Source of the DNA: Prorocentrum cordatum
Taxonomy: Eukaryota > Sar > Dinophyceae > Prorocentrales > Prorocentraceae
DNA length: 64,000 nt
Reading direction: 5' to 3'
Assembly: GCA_963575745.1 (NCBI GenBank)
Contig: CAUYUJ010003025.1
Span: 243,207-307,206, forward strand
Shown one piece after another: positions 43,773 through 55,834 of this stretch; within the stretch, counting starts at the first letter, position 1, and each line of letters opens with the position of its first letter. The position numbers were made by a program, and so were the translations under genes. Below the pieces are notes generated by a model. The model was not told the DNA's origin. It saw nothing but the letters and a program-made list of their open reading frames with translations, and did not search any database.

Positions 43773-43848
43773 TGTGTCTGTGTCTGTGTCTGTGTTTGTG
43801 TCTGTGTCTGTGTCTGTGTCTGTGTCTGTGTCTGTGTTTGTTTTTTTA
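43717..43848 (+). repeat. TG and TGTGTC microsatellite
   Basis: TG dinucleotide run (43720-43770) passing into TCTGTG hexamers (43771-43835). All frames are open through it, which explains the Cys/Val-rich frames. Confidence 0.95.
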
Positions 43849-44279
43849 AGTGTCTGTGTGTGCGTGCTCCATCTGTTGGACTGTCCCTGGTACGGCTCAA
43901 CACACCAAGTCGTGCCATCCCACGAAATGGAATATTCTCTTCCAGGGGTCGGTTCTTCAAGGAAGTTTAAGCGTGCCATATGCATGCGTTAGACATGTTT
44001 GCCTGCAGCTACCGTCGCCTTGGGCCAAGCTTCGGGAGCGACAGTTGGTCGCTACTGGCCGTGTTGTTTGGATGACCCCCACGGGCAACCTGCAAACATC
44101 AGCATCCGAATTCTTCCCCCCCCCCCCCGAGGCTAAGCTAGGGTGGGCCAGAGGAAGCAGTGTCCAGGCGAGGGGAACCGGGAGGCAGCCAGACGTCATA
44201 GCAAGTTGTGGTGGCGTCGCCTGCTTCAGGCAATCCCTCCACCTCACCTGCCCACCCGGTCCCCCGCCCTCCCCCTCCC

Positions 44280-44520
44280 CTGACGCCAGCGTTTCGAGAG
44301 CCGCCTCATCGACAGCTTGCGGAAACGCAGCGGCACCTGGAGGGAGGACCTGGAGTCGCTGGACCGGACCCTTCAGGACCCCGCTTAGCGCGGGCGCGCC
44401 GACGGAGGGAGGGGGCGAGGCGCGGGGCCATGGGCAGCGGCGAGGCCAGTGGCGGAGGGGAGGCCGCCAGGGATCTGTTCGCCAGGGCCTTCCCGCGTAT
44501 GGCAGCCGCCGTGAGCTAGA
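44280..44520 (+). other. Possible exon remnants
   Basis: FESRLIDSLRKRSGTWREDL and ESLDRTLQDP (about 44296-44386), then MGSGEASGGGEAARDLFARA (44429-44519), look protein-like but are short and in different frames. No family is recognised. The rest of 43850-44280 holds nothing I can support. Confidence 0.25.
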
Positions 44521-44677
44521 GGGGGTCCAGAGGGAAGAGGGGGTCCAGGTTCTTCGAATTGTTTAACTCCTGGGCTCCTTCCCGTGCCCCTGGCTCCGCC
44601 GAGAAACAACTCAGGATGCCCTGGGTTATCAGGGACCCGCTTCCCTCAGTGCACTTTGAGCTCATGGCAAGAGTCGA

Positions 44678-45114
44678 CGGAGGAGGAGGAGGAGGAGAAG
44701 GAGGAGGATGTGTTGAGGGAGGAGGTGCGAGGCGGATGATGCTGCTTCTGCTGACGACGATAACGACGACGACGAGAACGACGACGACGACGGCGATGAC
44801 GGCGGCGACGACGTTGACGACGATGGCGATGGTGGTGGTGGTGATGGGGACGGTGATGGTGATAGTGATGGTGATGGTGATGATGATGATGGTGGTGATG
44901 ATGATGCTGATGATAATGATGATGATGATTCTGATGATGATGATTCTGATGATGATGACGATGATGATGATGATGACGATGAGGGTGAGGATGATGATGC
45001 TGATGATGATGGTGATGATGATGCTGATAATGTTGACGGTGATGGTGATGGAAATGATTATGAGGAGCAAGAGGAGGAGGGGAGGAGGAGGGCAACGATG
45101 ACGATGACGATGAC

Positions 45115-45152
<38 letters not shown>

Positions 45153-45400
45153 CGATGATGACGATGATGCTGATGCTGATGCTGATGCCGATGCAGATGC
45201 AGATGCTGATTATGATGCTGACGCTTCTGATGCTGATGCTGCTGCTGCTAACAATGATGGTGCTGATGGTGATGATGCAGATGGTGGTGGTGATGATGAC
45301 GATGATCATGGTGGTGAAGATGATAATGATGCGGAACATGGTTTTAACGATGGTTCTGAGGAGGAGGAAGAAGAGGAGGAGGAGGAGGAGGGAGTACGGA
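44678..45400 (+). repeat. GAT, GAC and GAG triplet repeat tract, about 720 bp
   Basis: A GAG run (44678-44720), then GAC/GAT-rich triplets with GATGATGATG stretches (44760-45330), then GAG again (45358-45395). It reads as acidic or Met-rich low complexity and is not called as coding. Confidence 0.9.
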
Positions 45401-45438
45401 GGCGGAGGATGACTTCTATGCCAAGCTGGCCTTCCCCC

Positions 45439-45440
<2 letters not shown>

Positions 45441-45473
<33 letters not shown>
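45441..45473 (+). repeat. GA dinucleotide run
   Basis: About 16 GA units. The same motif occurs at 13378-13404. Confidence 0.95.
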
Positions 45474-45476
<3 letters not shown>

Positions 45477-45784
45477 CCCCTCCCTCGGGGAGCGGCGGCG
45501 ACGGCGCTCGGGGCGGCCGTCGCGCAGCCGTTGTTCGGCGGCCCGCGTTTGGGGGTGTCCCTCGCGGAGCTGTTGTTCGGCGGCGCTCGAGGCTGCCTTC
45601 GCGCACCCGTTGTTCGACGGTGCTCGTTTGGGCGTGGTGCGATGGGGTCGGCCTGACGTCGACGACGTCGTCGCTGTCGTCGTCATCCTCGTCATCGTCG
45701 TTCCACGACCTCTGCTTGAAAAGCGGGTGGGGGGTCAAGCTGTCTCTACAGGGTGAGGATAATGTGTTTTAGGTATTTGAAGTT

Positions 45785-46168
45785 GTGCGGGTATTCTTTG
45801 GCTCAGGATTTGGCTTGGGCTTTCAAATGAAGACGGCCTGGAGGTCCTTGTTGCTGAGATGGAGTGGTGCTACACACGTACCTCGCGTGAGAAGCGCCAT
45901 GATTCCTTGTAGAGATAGAGCCGCGGGGTTCAAGGTATTGGGCGTTCCGATCGCTTTCGATCGTAGCTGCACTGCCGAGGTGTGTAAGATGATTACGGGT
46001 GCGTGGCGCACTTGGGCTGTCCATAGGGACATGCTGGCAACTCCGAAGATTCGTTTGCATACGCGTACTAGGGCCTTAGATGTTTCGTCCTGCCCTCGCG
46101 TACGGTGTATATTTTATTCCCGGCGGAGCCGGGTGAAATTCCGTACCCGCCGGCTGACTGATGACTGA
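45785..46168 (+). pseudogene. LINE reverse transcriptase fragment (post-catalytic part)
   Basis: A 127-codon frame with GFKVLGVPIAFDRSCTAEVC and ITGAWRTWAVHRDMLATPKI. The FKVLG...ITxAWxxW pattern resembles the region just after the YADD box in LINE RTs. It is isolated on the plus strand, opposite to the large LINE-like element, so it is likely a separate 5'-truncated scrap. Confidence 0.45.
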
Positions 46169-46194
46169 CTGAACGTCAGGGGACAGCTCGGGAG

Positions 46195-48128
46195 ACACAT
46201 TTCAAACCGCCCGCGGGAGCGCAACCCGGCGGCGCAACCGCAACCGCGACCGGGCCACACATTTCAAAGCGCCCGCGGGAGCGCGCAACCGCAACCGCAA
46301 GCGCAACCGGGCGACACATTTCAAAGCGCCCGCGGGCGCGCAACCGCAATGGCAAAAGGGCCACATTTCAAAGCGCCCGCGCAACCGCAACCGCAACCGC
46401 AACCGGGCGACACATTTCAAAGCGGACACATTTCAAAGCGCCCGCGGGAGCGCGCAACCGCAAGCGCAACCGGGCGACACATTTCAAAGCGCCCGCGGGA
46501 ACGCGCAACCGCAACCGCAACCGCAACCGGGCGACACATTTCAAAGCGCCCGCGGGCGCGCAACCGCAACCGCAACCGGGCGACACATTTCAAAGCGCCC
46601 GCGGGAGCGCGCAACCGCAACCGCAACCCGGGCGACACATTTCAAAGCGCCCGCGGGAGCGCGCAACCGCAACCGCAACCGCAACCGGGCGACACATTTC
46701 AAAGCGCCCGCGGGAGCGCGCAACCGCAACCGCAACCCGGCGACACATTTCAAAGCGCCCGCGGGAGCGCGCAACCGCAACCGCAACCGGGCGACACATT
46801 TCAAAGCGCCCGCGCGCGCAACCGCAACCGCAACCGGGCGACACATTTCAAAGCGCCCGCGGGCGCGCAACCGCAACCGCAACCGCAACCGGGCGACACA
46901 TTTCAAAGCGCCCGCGGGAGCGCGCAACCGCAACCGCAACCGCAACCGGGCGACACATTTCAAAGCGCCCGCGGGCGCGCAACCGCAACCGCAACCGGGC
47001 GACACATTTCAAAGCGCCCGCGGGAGCGCGCAACCGCAACCGCAACCGCAACCGGGCGACACATTTCAAAACGCCCGCGGGCGCGCAACCGCAACCGCAA
47101 CCGGGCGACACATTTCAAAGCGCCCGCGGAGCGCGCAACCGCAACCGCAACCGCAACCGGGCGACACATTTCAAACTCGCGCAACCGCAACCGCAACCGG
47201 GCGACACATTTCAAAGCGCCCGCGGGCGCGCAACCGCAACCGCAACCGGGCGACACATTTCAAAAACCGCAACCGCAACCGCAACCGGCGACACATTTCA
47301 AAGCGCCCGCGGGCGCGCAACCGCACCGCAACGGGCGACACATTTTCTGCAAACCGGCGTACACACTTTCACATTTCAAAGCGCCCGCGGGAGCGCAACC
47401 GCAACCGCAACCGGGCGACACATTTCAAAGCGCCCGCCCGCAACCGCGACCGGCGCGCAACCGCAACCGCAACCGGGCGACACATTTCAAAGCGCCCGCG
47501 GGAGCGCGCAACCGCAACCGCAACCCGGGCGACACATTTCAAAGCGCCCGCGGGAGCGCGCAACCGCAACCGCAACCGGGCGACACATTTCAAAGCGCCC
47601 GCGCGCGGCAACCGCAACCGCGCAAACGCGCAACCGCAACCGCAACCGGGCGACACATTTCAAAGCGCCCGCGGGCGCGCAACCAACCGCAACCGCAACC
47701 GGGCGACACATTTCAAAGCGCCCGCGGGAGCGCGCAACCGCAACCGCAACCGCAACCGGGCGACACATTTCAAAGCGCCCGCGGGGCGCGCAACCGCAAC
47801 CGCAACCGGGCGACACATTTCAAAGCGCCCGCGGGAGCGCGCAACCGCAACCGCAACCGGGCGACACATTTCAAAGCGCCCGCGGGAGCGCGCAACCGCC
47901 GCAACCGCAACCGGGCGACACATTTCAAAGCGCCCGCGGGCGCGCAACCGCAACCGCAACCGGGCGACACATTTCAAAGCGCCCGCGGGCGCGCAACCGC
48001 AACCGCAACCGGGCGACACATTTCAAAGCGATTTCAACCGCAACCGCAACCGGGCGACACATTTCAAAGCGCCCGCGGGACCGCGCAACCGCAACCGCAA
48101 CCGGGCGACACATTTCAAAGCGCCCGCG
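46195..48128 (+). repeat. 51-bp satellite array, about 38 copies
   Basis: The unit is GGGCGACACATTTCAAAGCG, then CCCGCGGGAGCGCG, then a variable number of CAACCG repeats. Many copies contain GCGCCCGCGGGCGC, a perfect 14-bp palindrome. Length changes (CAACCG number, missing bases, partial units near 47165-47370) break any frame phase. Long open frames on both strands are by-products. Confidence 0.95.
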
Positions 48129-48139
48129 GAGGGCTAGGG

Positions 48140-48410
48140 CGAGTGCGAGGACGAGGATGGCGAGGAGGAAGGAAGTGGAGGGGGAGGAGGAGGAGGATGG
48201 TGAGGAGGGGGAGGAGGACAATGAGGAAGAGGAGACGGATGCCGAGGAGGAGGAGGAGGAGGAGGAGGAGGAGGAGGAGGAGGAGGAGGAGGAGGACATT
48301 TAGGGGGTGGAAATGGATGCCGAGGAGGAGGGGGACGACGACGACGACGACGACGACGACGACCAGGACGACGACGACGACGAGGGCGAGGAGGAAGACT
48401 GAGCAACAGC
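48140..48410 (+). repeat. GAG and GAC triplet tracts
   Basis: GAGGAGGAG (48245-48295) and GACGACGAC (48330-48385), directly following the 51-bp satellite. Confidence 0.9.
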
Positions 48411-48899
48411 AGGGGGATGGGTTGGGGGGGGGGGCAGGGGGCGGGGGACGACAAGGAGAAAAAGGAGGAGCCACTGGCGGAGGGCCCGACGACGAGCCCC
48501 CGCGTGGCCCGCGGTTCTCCGCCGGGACACTGCAGCGGGGAATCCTTATTCCACGCTGCTGCCTTCGCATTACCGCCTCTGGCTTGAGCCGCATATCCAA
48601 CTGCCACAGCGCTATGCACTCTAAAGGGAGCTGGGGCAAAGGCGAGAGATAGCGAGCGTTTGTCCGCGGCCGTTTGTGTTCAAGCTGCAGGCCGCCAGGA
48701 TATGACTGCGCCTCATCTCGAGGCACACAACTTGCCATCGAGACCGAAATCATATATTGAGATGGCCCGTCGTTCCCGCGACGATTCCCTACTTCTGGGG
48801 CCATCGTTACCACGGTACAACAGAGTTGGAGATGGGCTTCGCCTTATGCGAAGCTGCTGGTTGGGCTTCCCAGCCCCTTGCAAACTTGGTAGCGGAGCT

Positions 48900-49740
48900 G
48901 GCCTATGGTAGTCAGCTCTTGCTCCACTCCTCACCATCCACGGCACCATCTGGTGGACTACTGACATGGTGGAACATCAGGGTGTAGTGGTTCTGCGCGG
49001 AGGAATGTATATATTTACGCACAACGGCAAGGACAATTGCAGCGTTACCTCCGCTCTCGTGGGGGCTTCGTACAAGAATCCGACTTCCCTGCGCTACTAC
49101 ACTCCTGCAGTCTACCCACCTACTCCAATTTGGAACTTTTTCGAAAACGCCATGCATGGCAACATGGGATACGACATTGTGGCGCCTCCACCCCATAGCA
49201 GGCTTACGACCAAACACCACAACCCCCAGCCACGAATGCCCGACCACGACCTATGGGGCCATTGGATTGATATTACTATGTTTGGCCTTTCGTGGGTCGC
49301 CATCGGTGTGCTGCGGGGCACATGCAGCGTGTCGGAGACGACGCAAGAACAACCGGCCCACGCTGGGACCCTGCCAGTCAGGTACCTTTTCCGCGAAACC
49401 GCTCGACAGGTACATGCCTGGATCAACGCGACCGCAGGCAACATGACCCCCTCCTAACAGGCTGCGGCATTGCAGCGCGGTCTGGGAGGCTTCGCACGGA
49501 CCATAGCCTTGAGAGTACCCCCCTCGGTCATCAATTTTGGCGTTGATATTGGTAGCCGCCACACAGATGGCGTCACCTACATCATGTTCTTCCTCAGTAC
49601 GAAGTTTGAGAACTTAGACGCACCGTACCGAAACATTTCATACTCAGCCCAATGCAGGACAACCCGTTACAAACGTCTGGAATGATGATCCACAACCGAC
49701 AGAGACCACCACCCTATTAGCCCACAGTGGAGGTCCGCCT
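48900..49740 (+). pseudogene. Gag N-terminal region, Copia-like
   Basis: Frame 48966-49457 (VVLRGGMYIFTHNGKDNC, then GMIGYDIV-like and DHDLWGHWIDITMFGLSW) is probably decayed Gag or leader. Frame 49470-49685 reads QRGLGGFARTIALRVPPSVI then YIMFFLSTKFENLDA, which has the helical-block look of Copia Gag matrix/capsid. Joins are inferred. Confidence 0.4.
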
Positions 49741-50639
49741 ATGGGGTCGCAAGACTCTTGGGCTAGATTTCAGGGATTGTCGGTAACGGCGGCCCCGACG
49801 CAAGTCACTACCCTTGTAGGATCAGCGGGGCAACCCGCCGAGTCTGACTTTGGCTCTGGAACCGACGCCGACGCGTCATTAGATGACGAAACGGCATGCC
49901 TACGTATCTTACAGAGGAACAACAGGCACACTGGCTATTTCTAGGAAGCCAGAAGCTTACACGCGGATGGTGACGTTTTATAAAGAAACCAGTTCGCAAG
50001 GGACGACGCACTACCCGACGGGCATTCAGAGTGATGGGTAAGGGTCGAGGCTTGGGTAAGGGCAAACGACGGCGACTGCACGGTAGAGGTATGCTGGCAT
50101 TCCTGGCATCCCTTACTGGACCACAATGCGAAGAACTATTCCTGGGGGCAGGTAGAAGCCGCGGGCGCACCTCAGGGAAGGGCAAGGGACGTCGGGGCAA
50201 CCCGAAAGATGCCAACGGTAAAACCATGGAACGTGACACCTGCCATAGCACGCAGCATTTCCGTCGTGAATGCCCCCGAGGCGATGGGAGAGACAGGGGT
50301 CCGTCAATACATTTGGCCCAAAACGAGTCGGACATGCAATCTGTCGACTTGGAGACGCTATTAGCCAACCCTGCAGACACCCCCGCTGCCGCTGTCCATT
50401 TCATGGCCGCCAGATATCTAGGTGCCAGCATGTCCCTCGGGAGATGTGCCGACGAGCTCGTCGAGGAGATCTATGCTGGCCATGATGAGATCAACCTGGC
50501 GGGCTGGATGGGCACGCCCATCGCAGGGCAACCTGCGCAGATCGAGTTCGTCGAGGATTTTAACGCGCCCGCCGAGGTAGACGATGACATGGCGAGGGCG
50601 CCCGCGGATTCTGCAGCCACTATTCCAGCGACAGGGTAG
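49741..50639 (+). pseudogene. Gag C-terminal part with damaged zinc knuckle
   Basis: TEEQQAHWLFLGSQKLTRGW runs to one TGA, then RFIKKPVRKGRRTTRRAFRV and MGKGRGLGKGKRRR, a very basic GKGK segment. The knuckle reads DTCHSTQHFRRECPRG near 50240-50280: the C-x4-H-x4-C part is present, but the first Cys of the expected CCHC pattern is absent. An acidic segment (ETLLANPADTPAAAVHFMAA) follows. The protein would package element RNA. Hairpins lie at 49825 and 50523. Confidence 0.65.
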
Positions 50640-52560
50640 GATAGATCATCGATGCCCCATTCGCAGTTCATTGGCAATCCGATAGACATATCAGTATGCG
50701 ACGACGACCCTCGGCGGGGAAACCCGCGGCACGTTGGCGATCTTCCCGATGGCATCCAATGCGAATATGGGTGCGGCGAGGACCAGCACATCGCGTTCGC
50801 GGTGCGCGACAGGTCCACGAGCCGCCCGGCATGGAGACGGGCGCTTCGCACAGATGACGACGAAGACGAATGGGAAGTTGAGAGTCATCGCCCGCAGCGC
50901 CACGGTCGGAGTTACTCGAGCGGGCACTCGCGCGCGCGCTCCAGCGGCGCGCAGCGCCCTCGCTCTCCTGACACAAGGGCCCCAAGGACTCCACCGAGAA
51001 GGGGGCGCTCGCGGGGGAACCCGCCTCAGATTGAAGGCCGCCCAGCTGAGCCCGAAGCACGGGACGCACGGCGCCTCGTCAGCAATGAAGATCATGGGCT
51101 GGCCAACCAGCATATGCCCCCCAACGCGATGCAGCGCTGGCTCGACCGAGGCTGGGCCGAACATGGCGTCCGTCAATGGCACTCACTCCACAAAGTTCCT
51201 CGGCGCGACGATGGCAGAGTTGTCTGCGCCAACAGGGGCAAGGGCGCCAAGACGGCCTCCAAGCTTGAGAGAAGGGCCCCCCAGAGGGCCATCATTCGTG
51301 ACCGAGATACCTACAGGCGCGATGTCTGCCCTTGCGAACATTTTGCTGACCGCAGACCAGCGCTTCCGATGGGGCGACCATCAAGGGGCCCGAATTTGGA
51401 GAGAACACCGTGGGTCTGGTCTCATGGAGATGGTCTGGGTCGCAGGGTGGATCCGTCAAATCATTTCCCCGCTGAATGTTCGACCAAAGGTGATTGCCAG
51501 CCGATCGCGGAGGGCGAGGCTAAACGGACCGAGCGATTTTGGTAGCACTTCGACAGTTATCGCCGCCTCAAGATATACCATCGAGAATACCATGGAGAGG
51601 CTGCTGAGACACCGCGCGCTGGGAAGCCCGCTTCTTCGTCTCGTGTCCTTCCAGAGGGTGGTGAAGGAGCTGGTATTCCGGCTCTCGCTGAAGCGGTGGC
51701 TCCTATTGTCGCCGCTCCTTCCGAGTCCGAGTCCGAGTCCGAGTCGGGATGCACTGACGAGACTTACAGCTCCAATACGACGATTGCAACAATCGATGTC
51801 TCCAAACGGGCAACAGCAGACATGGGTGTTGCCCCGGGATCGACGGCCCATTGCACCTGCAGAGAAATAGGCTGGATAACCACCCCTTTGCTGCGAAGAG
51901 TTAGCGCTGACAAATGTGATCTGGGCTGCAAAACTGGAGCCAAGATAAAGAACATGCCATTTTCAAGCCAAACCACCCGCCTTCACAAGACGAGCCAGAA
52001 GCCCCCGAGGCGGGGGGGCCTGCGGCGCCATCTCCAGCGGGGACACCCGCAGGAGAACTGCCAAAGGACCCGATGCCCCCAAAGAAGAAATCGGGGAATG
52101 ATACTATCTCCCCAACTCCGAGCGCCGAGGTCACCAGCAGCAGATCAACAACCGGCCAAACACAACAAAAGGACCGGTTCGGCTGACGCTGATCCTGGAA
52201 ACAACAAGTCCCATAGATCTGCGGGGAAACCCGCGCGCAGGCAGCACCCCCGAAGACCCGCGCTGGCCGCGGCAGCAGCGGCGTTCTAAGGTGACAGCAC
52301 GCCCAAGCCGAAGGATCCTGCATTCATTCGCGGCCCGGCGCCTGGCCCCGTCCATGGGGGCTAGGCTGGGCGCTGCCATTGGATGGATCATCCACGAGAG
52401 CTTCCTCATCACAGGGCGGTGCGGGTGTTTAGCTGCTGCAGACTACCTCAAAGGCACCAGGAGCGGTTCCCACGACTACCGCATGCCAATGCCGCGACAT
52501 CCGCGAGAAGGCAAAGGCACTTGGGAGCGCCAGCTCATCAGCAGCGCCTGCGGCGCCTGA
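50640..52560 (+). pseudogene. Disordered inter-domain region of Copia-like polyprotein
   Basis: Ser/Arg/Pro/Ala-rich coding remnants in shifting frames, including NEDHGLANQHMPPNAMQRWL (about 51088-51147), STEKGALAGEPASD and AGGPAAPSPAGTPAGELPKD (52010-52070). Hairpins lie at 50714, 51011, 52037 and 52221, with a variant at 52010. No enzyme motif is present. Confidence 0.45.
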
Positions 52561-53600
52561 GCCGGCGAGGTTACCTGCTGAACCTGCCGCTGTTCTTGCA
52601 GGGCAACCCGCTGCTACTCCTGAGTTGCCCGAAGAAAGCAGGCGAGACTGGCAGGCCCTAGGCGTCGTCCACCAAATGAAGATCAACCCAGCGCGCAGGC
52701 CCATTGCCTCTGACGGGTCTGAACGCTACAGAGTGGTACAATGTGACGTCGACTGCGCCGCCGCACACGCTGGCGACGATGCTCTTGCACGTCGCTGCGT
52801 CCGCAACGTTTTGCGGAAGGAGCCTGCCCTCAGCTACCAATCCCAGAGGGAATATTTTAAGCAAGTTCTGCGGGGTGAGCACCTCCGCTCGACGCTTTTG
52901 AGCGAATCCGACAGGCGTGAATGCCCAGGATGGCTCGCTACGGCTACGCGGCATGAGCCATTCCACAACGATGGGCTCCCCGACCGGCTCATCAGATGTG
53001 TCGCCTTATATGACGAGTGCGACGGTTGGGTAGAACTCGGAGATTTGTTGGAAAACTGGCCGCCCGCAGACGGGGGGGCCTGGCACCGTCGCCACCGGAG
53101 CGCCATTAAGAAGTGATGTCAAGGCCGGCATTGGGCCCATCGGGCACTGGCGGTGCTCGACCTCCGCGGGGCGATCGACTCCTCAGGTATGCAGAAGAAC
53201 AGGTTCCAGATCAAGAAACTCAAGTGCACCGGGGAAACCCACCCGACGTACTTCTTGCGTCTTAGCCATGGGCATAGCAGTCCAGGCACTAGATGCCCAG
53301 AGCCCCATATACCTACGGGTGTCAGACCTGACAGCGCCGGGGGCACCTTGCTATTTCATGCGCGGTACAAACTGGGTGAATATGCCGAGCATACCCCACG
53401 TCGGTCTGTCACGCCGCAGTGGGGGCACCCAACGGGACAAAGGCCGGCAGTTTATTCGCGGATGCCCATACTTACCGGGACATGGGCAGACCCAATCCGG
53501 CCTGCGAATAGAGTCCGAAGTGTTAATGATGGTGCGCCTCAAGAATTTACTTCGACTACACGTAAGAGTGACCCTTCGCCGGAGTGGCCTTTGGCGCGGG
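52561..53600 (+). pseudogene. Tpt1/KptA-like RNA 2'-phosphotransferase domain inside the Copia-like polyprotein
   Basis: Frame 52625-53116 ends with LIRCVALYDECDGWVELGDL, like the winged-helix part of Tpt1 proteins (DGWV-DLL). After one TGA the same frame gives NRFQIKKLKCTGETHPTYFL and RLSHGHSS, matching the RF...R-x-x-Q-G-H-S segment with His for Gln. A shift near 53268 leads to CYFMRGTNWVNMPSIPHVGL, matching the HGT...W-P-S-I...GL core with Arg for the first His, and a degraded GRQFIRGCPYLPG. Tpt1 enzymes remove 2'-phosphate from spliced tRNA using NAD. Substitutions, stop and shift suggest no activity. Homology is by motif reading only. Confidence 0.6.
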
Positions 53601-55830
53601 CTCATCGGGCTCCCCCGATCGCCGAGCGCGATGCGATATCAGCGGCTCGCGCCCTTGGGTTTGGCTCCCTCGCGCCCCCAAAAGGTGCGCACCAAAGGTC
53701 ACTCTTACCCAGCTTCACTCTGACGTCTAGCCGATTACTTCGCGACAACATCCCGATTTGTCGCTCTGCCAACGACGTTATCATGACGTCAGACCGCGAC
53801 GGCGGGATCCCGCCACGCCACCTTGTTTTTGCTCATCGGCATCAGGCCTAACAGTGTCCAGTGCATGTACGATTGAGTTTGACAGGCGTGGCTCAATCCT
53901 CCCGTGCATCGGAGACAGCCAGCAGGGCAACCTGCGTGCGACTACTAACGCTCCGAGGAGTTGCTATGAGTGTTCCTTCGACGCATCAACATTGAGAGGA
54001 TGGGCGGTACCGCGGACTCCCTGCAACCTGAAGGTCTCTGCGTCGACACCTACGCAAGAGGTAGAGCATGTTGTTGTCACGATGCAAGAGGCATGTCGAG
54101 CAGGGGCACCTGCGGGAGGCTCGGATGGGTCATGGATTCAAGCCCAGAGTGCTGATCTGTCTGCTATGACATCCAACGGGATCACGCCTAACGACGGACT
54201 GTATTCGAACGACCCGTGACGCACCCAGATGCAGCAGATGCCGGTGCCTGCAGGGCAACCTGCATCGCTCGCACACACGAGCAGGGCTACGACCCATTTG
54301 GAACTCCACAGAGCGTTGGGAGCACTAACGGTCTGCAGGCTCGGCTCCAAAGAATCAGAATGGATCCTCAGCTCTACCCAGCCTTCTAAGCGACATCGCC
54401 ATTTGCATCTCCACGTTCTTCTGCAGGGCAACCTGCCACTACCGACCATGAAGCTGCCCAGAGGGCCGAGAGCCTCTTGGGGCAACATCAGTGGATGCAT
54501 AGGCAGATACGTGAGGCTATGCAGAGCATGCGGCGGGACGGCATTGACCCCCCGAGCGCGAAGTGGACGCCCCCTTGGGAATGCGTCCCAGATCCGACCT
54601 CATCACCTGACCACCCTAATCGATATGGGTACATGCCAGTATTCTTCAGTTACCCGACTTACAACCCAGCGGCCGCTGAAAGGCCAACGGCTCCACCCAT
54701 GGATGCCCGTTATGCTCCCTGACTACTGCGCTCAGGAGACTGGCATCCCACGGACGGGCACTCAGCCCGAGAACCCGCGCGTTCGGGCAACGGCTGATGA
54801 CTTCTACCGGTCTCAGCTGACGCGCGGCGTTGGGTGTGACCCTGGCGTGCCAGGCCAAGTACCTCACTACGGATGCCTGGCGGCCCCCTTGGACCAGGAG
54901 ATTACACGCCACGGCCCTGAGCTAGTGGTACCATTGTCCATGGGAGAGCTGCGTCCTGAGATCCTGGCCATCCATGAGGTGCAGCAGGCCAATCTCCCAA
55001 TGCAACTGGCTGGCCAACGCCGCAATCAGGAGCGACAGGTACGCCGCATGACGAATCGTGCGGGGACACCCGCTGCCCCTACACCTGCGGGGCAACCCGC
55101 CATGGGCTTAGCATCATTGGCATCCATGGGATCACTTCCCGCGGTGCAGCACAATACACTTGCAGTCCCACCGATTCAGTATGAGATGAGAGTCCACACT
55201 TGAGCGACAGACGCGTATCAGGCCATCGGCAACGCCACCAATCATCGGCGATGGCGAGTTTGCCAAGCATGCCATATGCCTGGACAACTTCGCATGCCAC
55301 GACAAGGTGTGGAGGCTTCAGTGTGCCCGCAGATTTCATGCGCAATACTGAGATCGAGTGGCTCACGCACATGCGGACCGGCAGCTGGCAGGCGCGCTGG
55401 AATGTGCCGCACGTGAGGCACCGCGTGCCATTTTCAGGGGTGTAGGCCTCATCGCAGCTGAGTTTCATTATGCCCTTGCTGGAGATCAATGCAGCGGGCC
55501 GACATGAAGAAATACTCCGCGAGGCAAATGAGCTCAGAGATCTCCGTGGAGAGCGGAAACGCATCGCGGCGATGATGACAGGCACTATGGTTGCTGCCGG
55601 GTCGCCAGCCACATCTGCGGGGCGACCTGCTTGATCCTCCAATGTGGGGCAGGCTCCAACAGCCGCAGCGCCTGCCACCGATGCGCCTATGTCTCTGGTA
55701 TCCGAATCAGCAGATACTGCAGGGACACCTGCCGCAACAGCACCAGCAGGGCTGCCTGCCAATGACCAGTGGCTGAGGCGCATGGAGAGGGCCACTGAAA
55801 GGAGCTCGCAATGGCTTAAGCACCATGCGG
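53601..55830 (+). pseudogene. Linker region between Tpt1-like domain and protease
   Basis: Coding remnants include CIEFDRRGSILPCIGDS-like sequence in 53758-54219, then EACRAGAPAGGSDGSWIQAQ. Frame 54477-54722 carries QHQWMHRQIREAMQSMRRDG and YMPVFFSYPTYNPAAAERPT. Frame 54229-55203 carries MGELRPEILAIHEVQQANLP. Pro/Ala/Thr stretches carry hairpins at 53922, 54100, 54250, 54423, 55060, 55087, 55617 and 55719, with a variant at 55746. There is a TGA at 55632. No domain is recognised. Confidence 0.45.
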
Positions 55831-55834
55831 CAGC

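Noticed and set aside
43722-43970. Cys/Val-rich open frame
   Set aside because: It is translation of a TG microsatellite.
44559-45738. Acidic, Met-rich and Ile-rich open frames
   Set aside because: They are translations of GAT, GAC and GAG triplet repeats on either strand.
45795-45825. Relict dinoflagellate spliced-leader sequence
   Set aside because: Only about nine bases (TTTGGCTCA) agree and the spacing of the second TTTGGCT does not fit a tandem relict.
46349-48652. 767-codon open frame across the 51-bp satellite
   Set aside because: It reads through satellite units with length changes and then GAG tracts; open frames exist on both strands, so it is a by-product of the repeat.
50192-50205. 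TCGGG-GCAA-CCCGA as another hairpin family member
   Set aside because: It falls in the basic Gag segment read as GRRGNPK and has a different outer pair; it may be coincidence of coding, so it was left out of the count.
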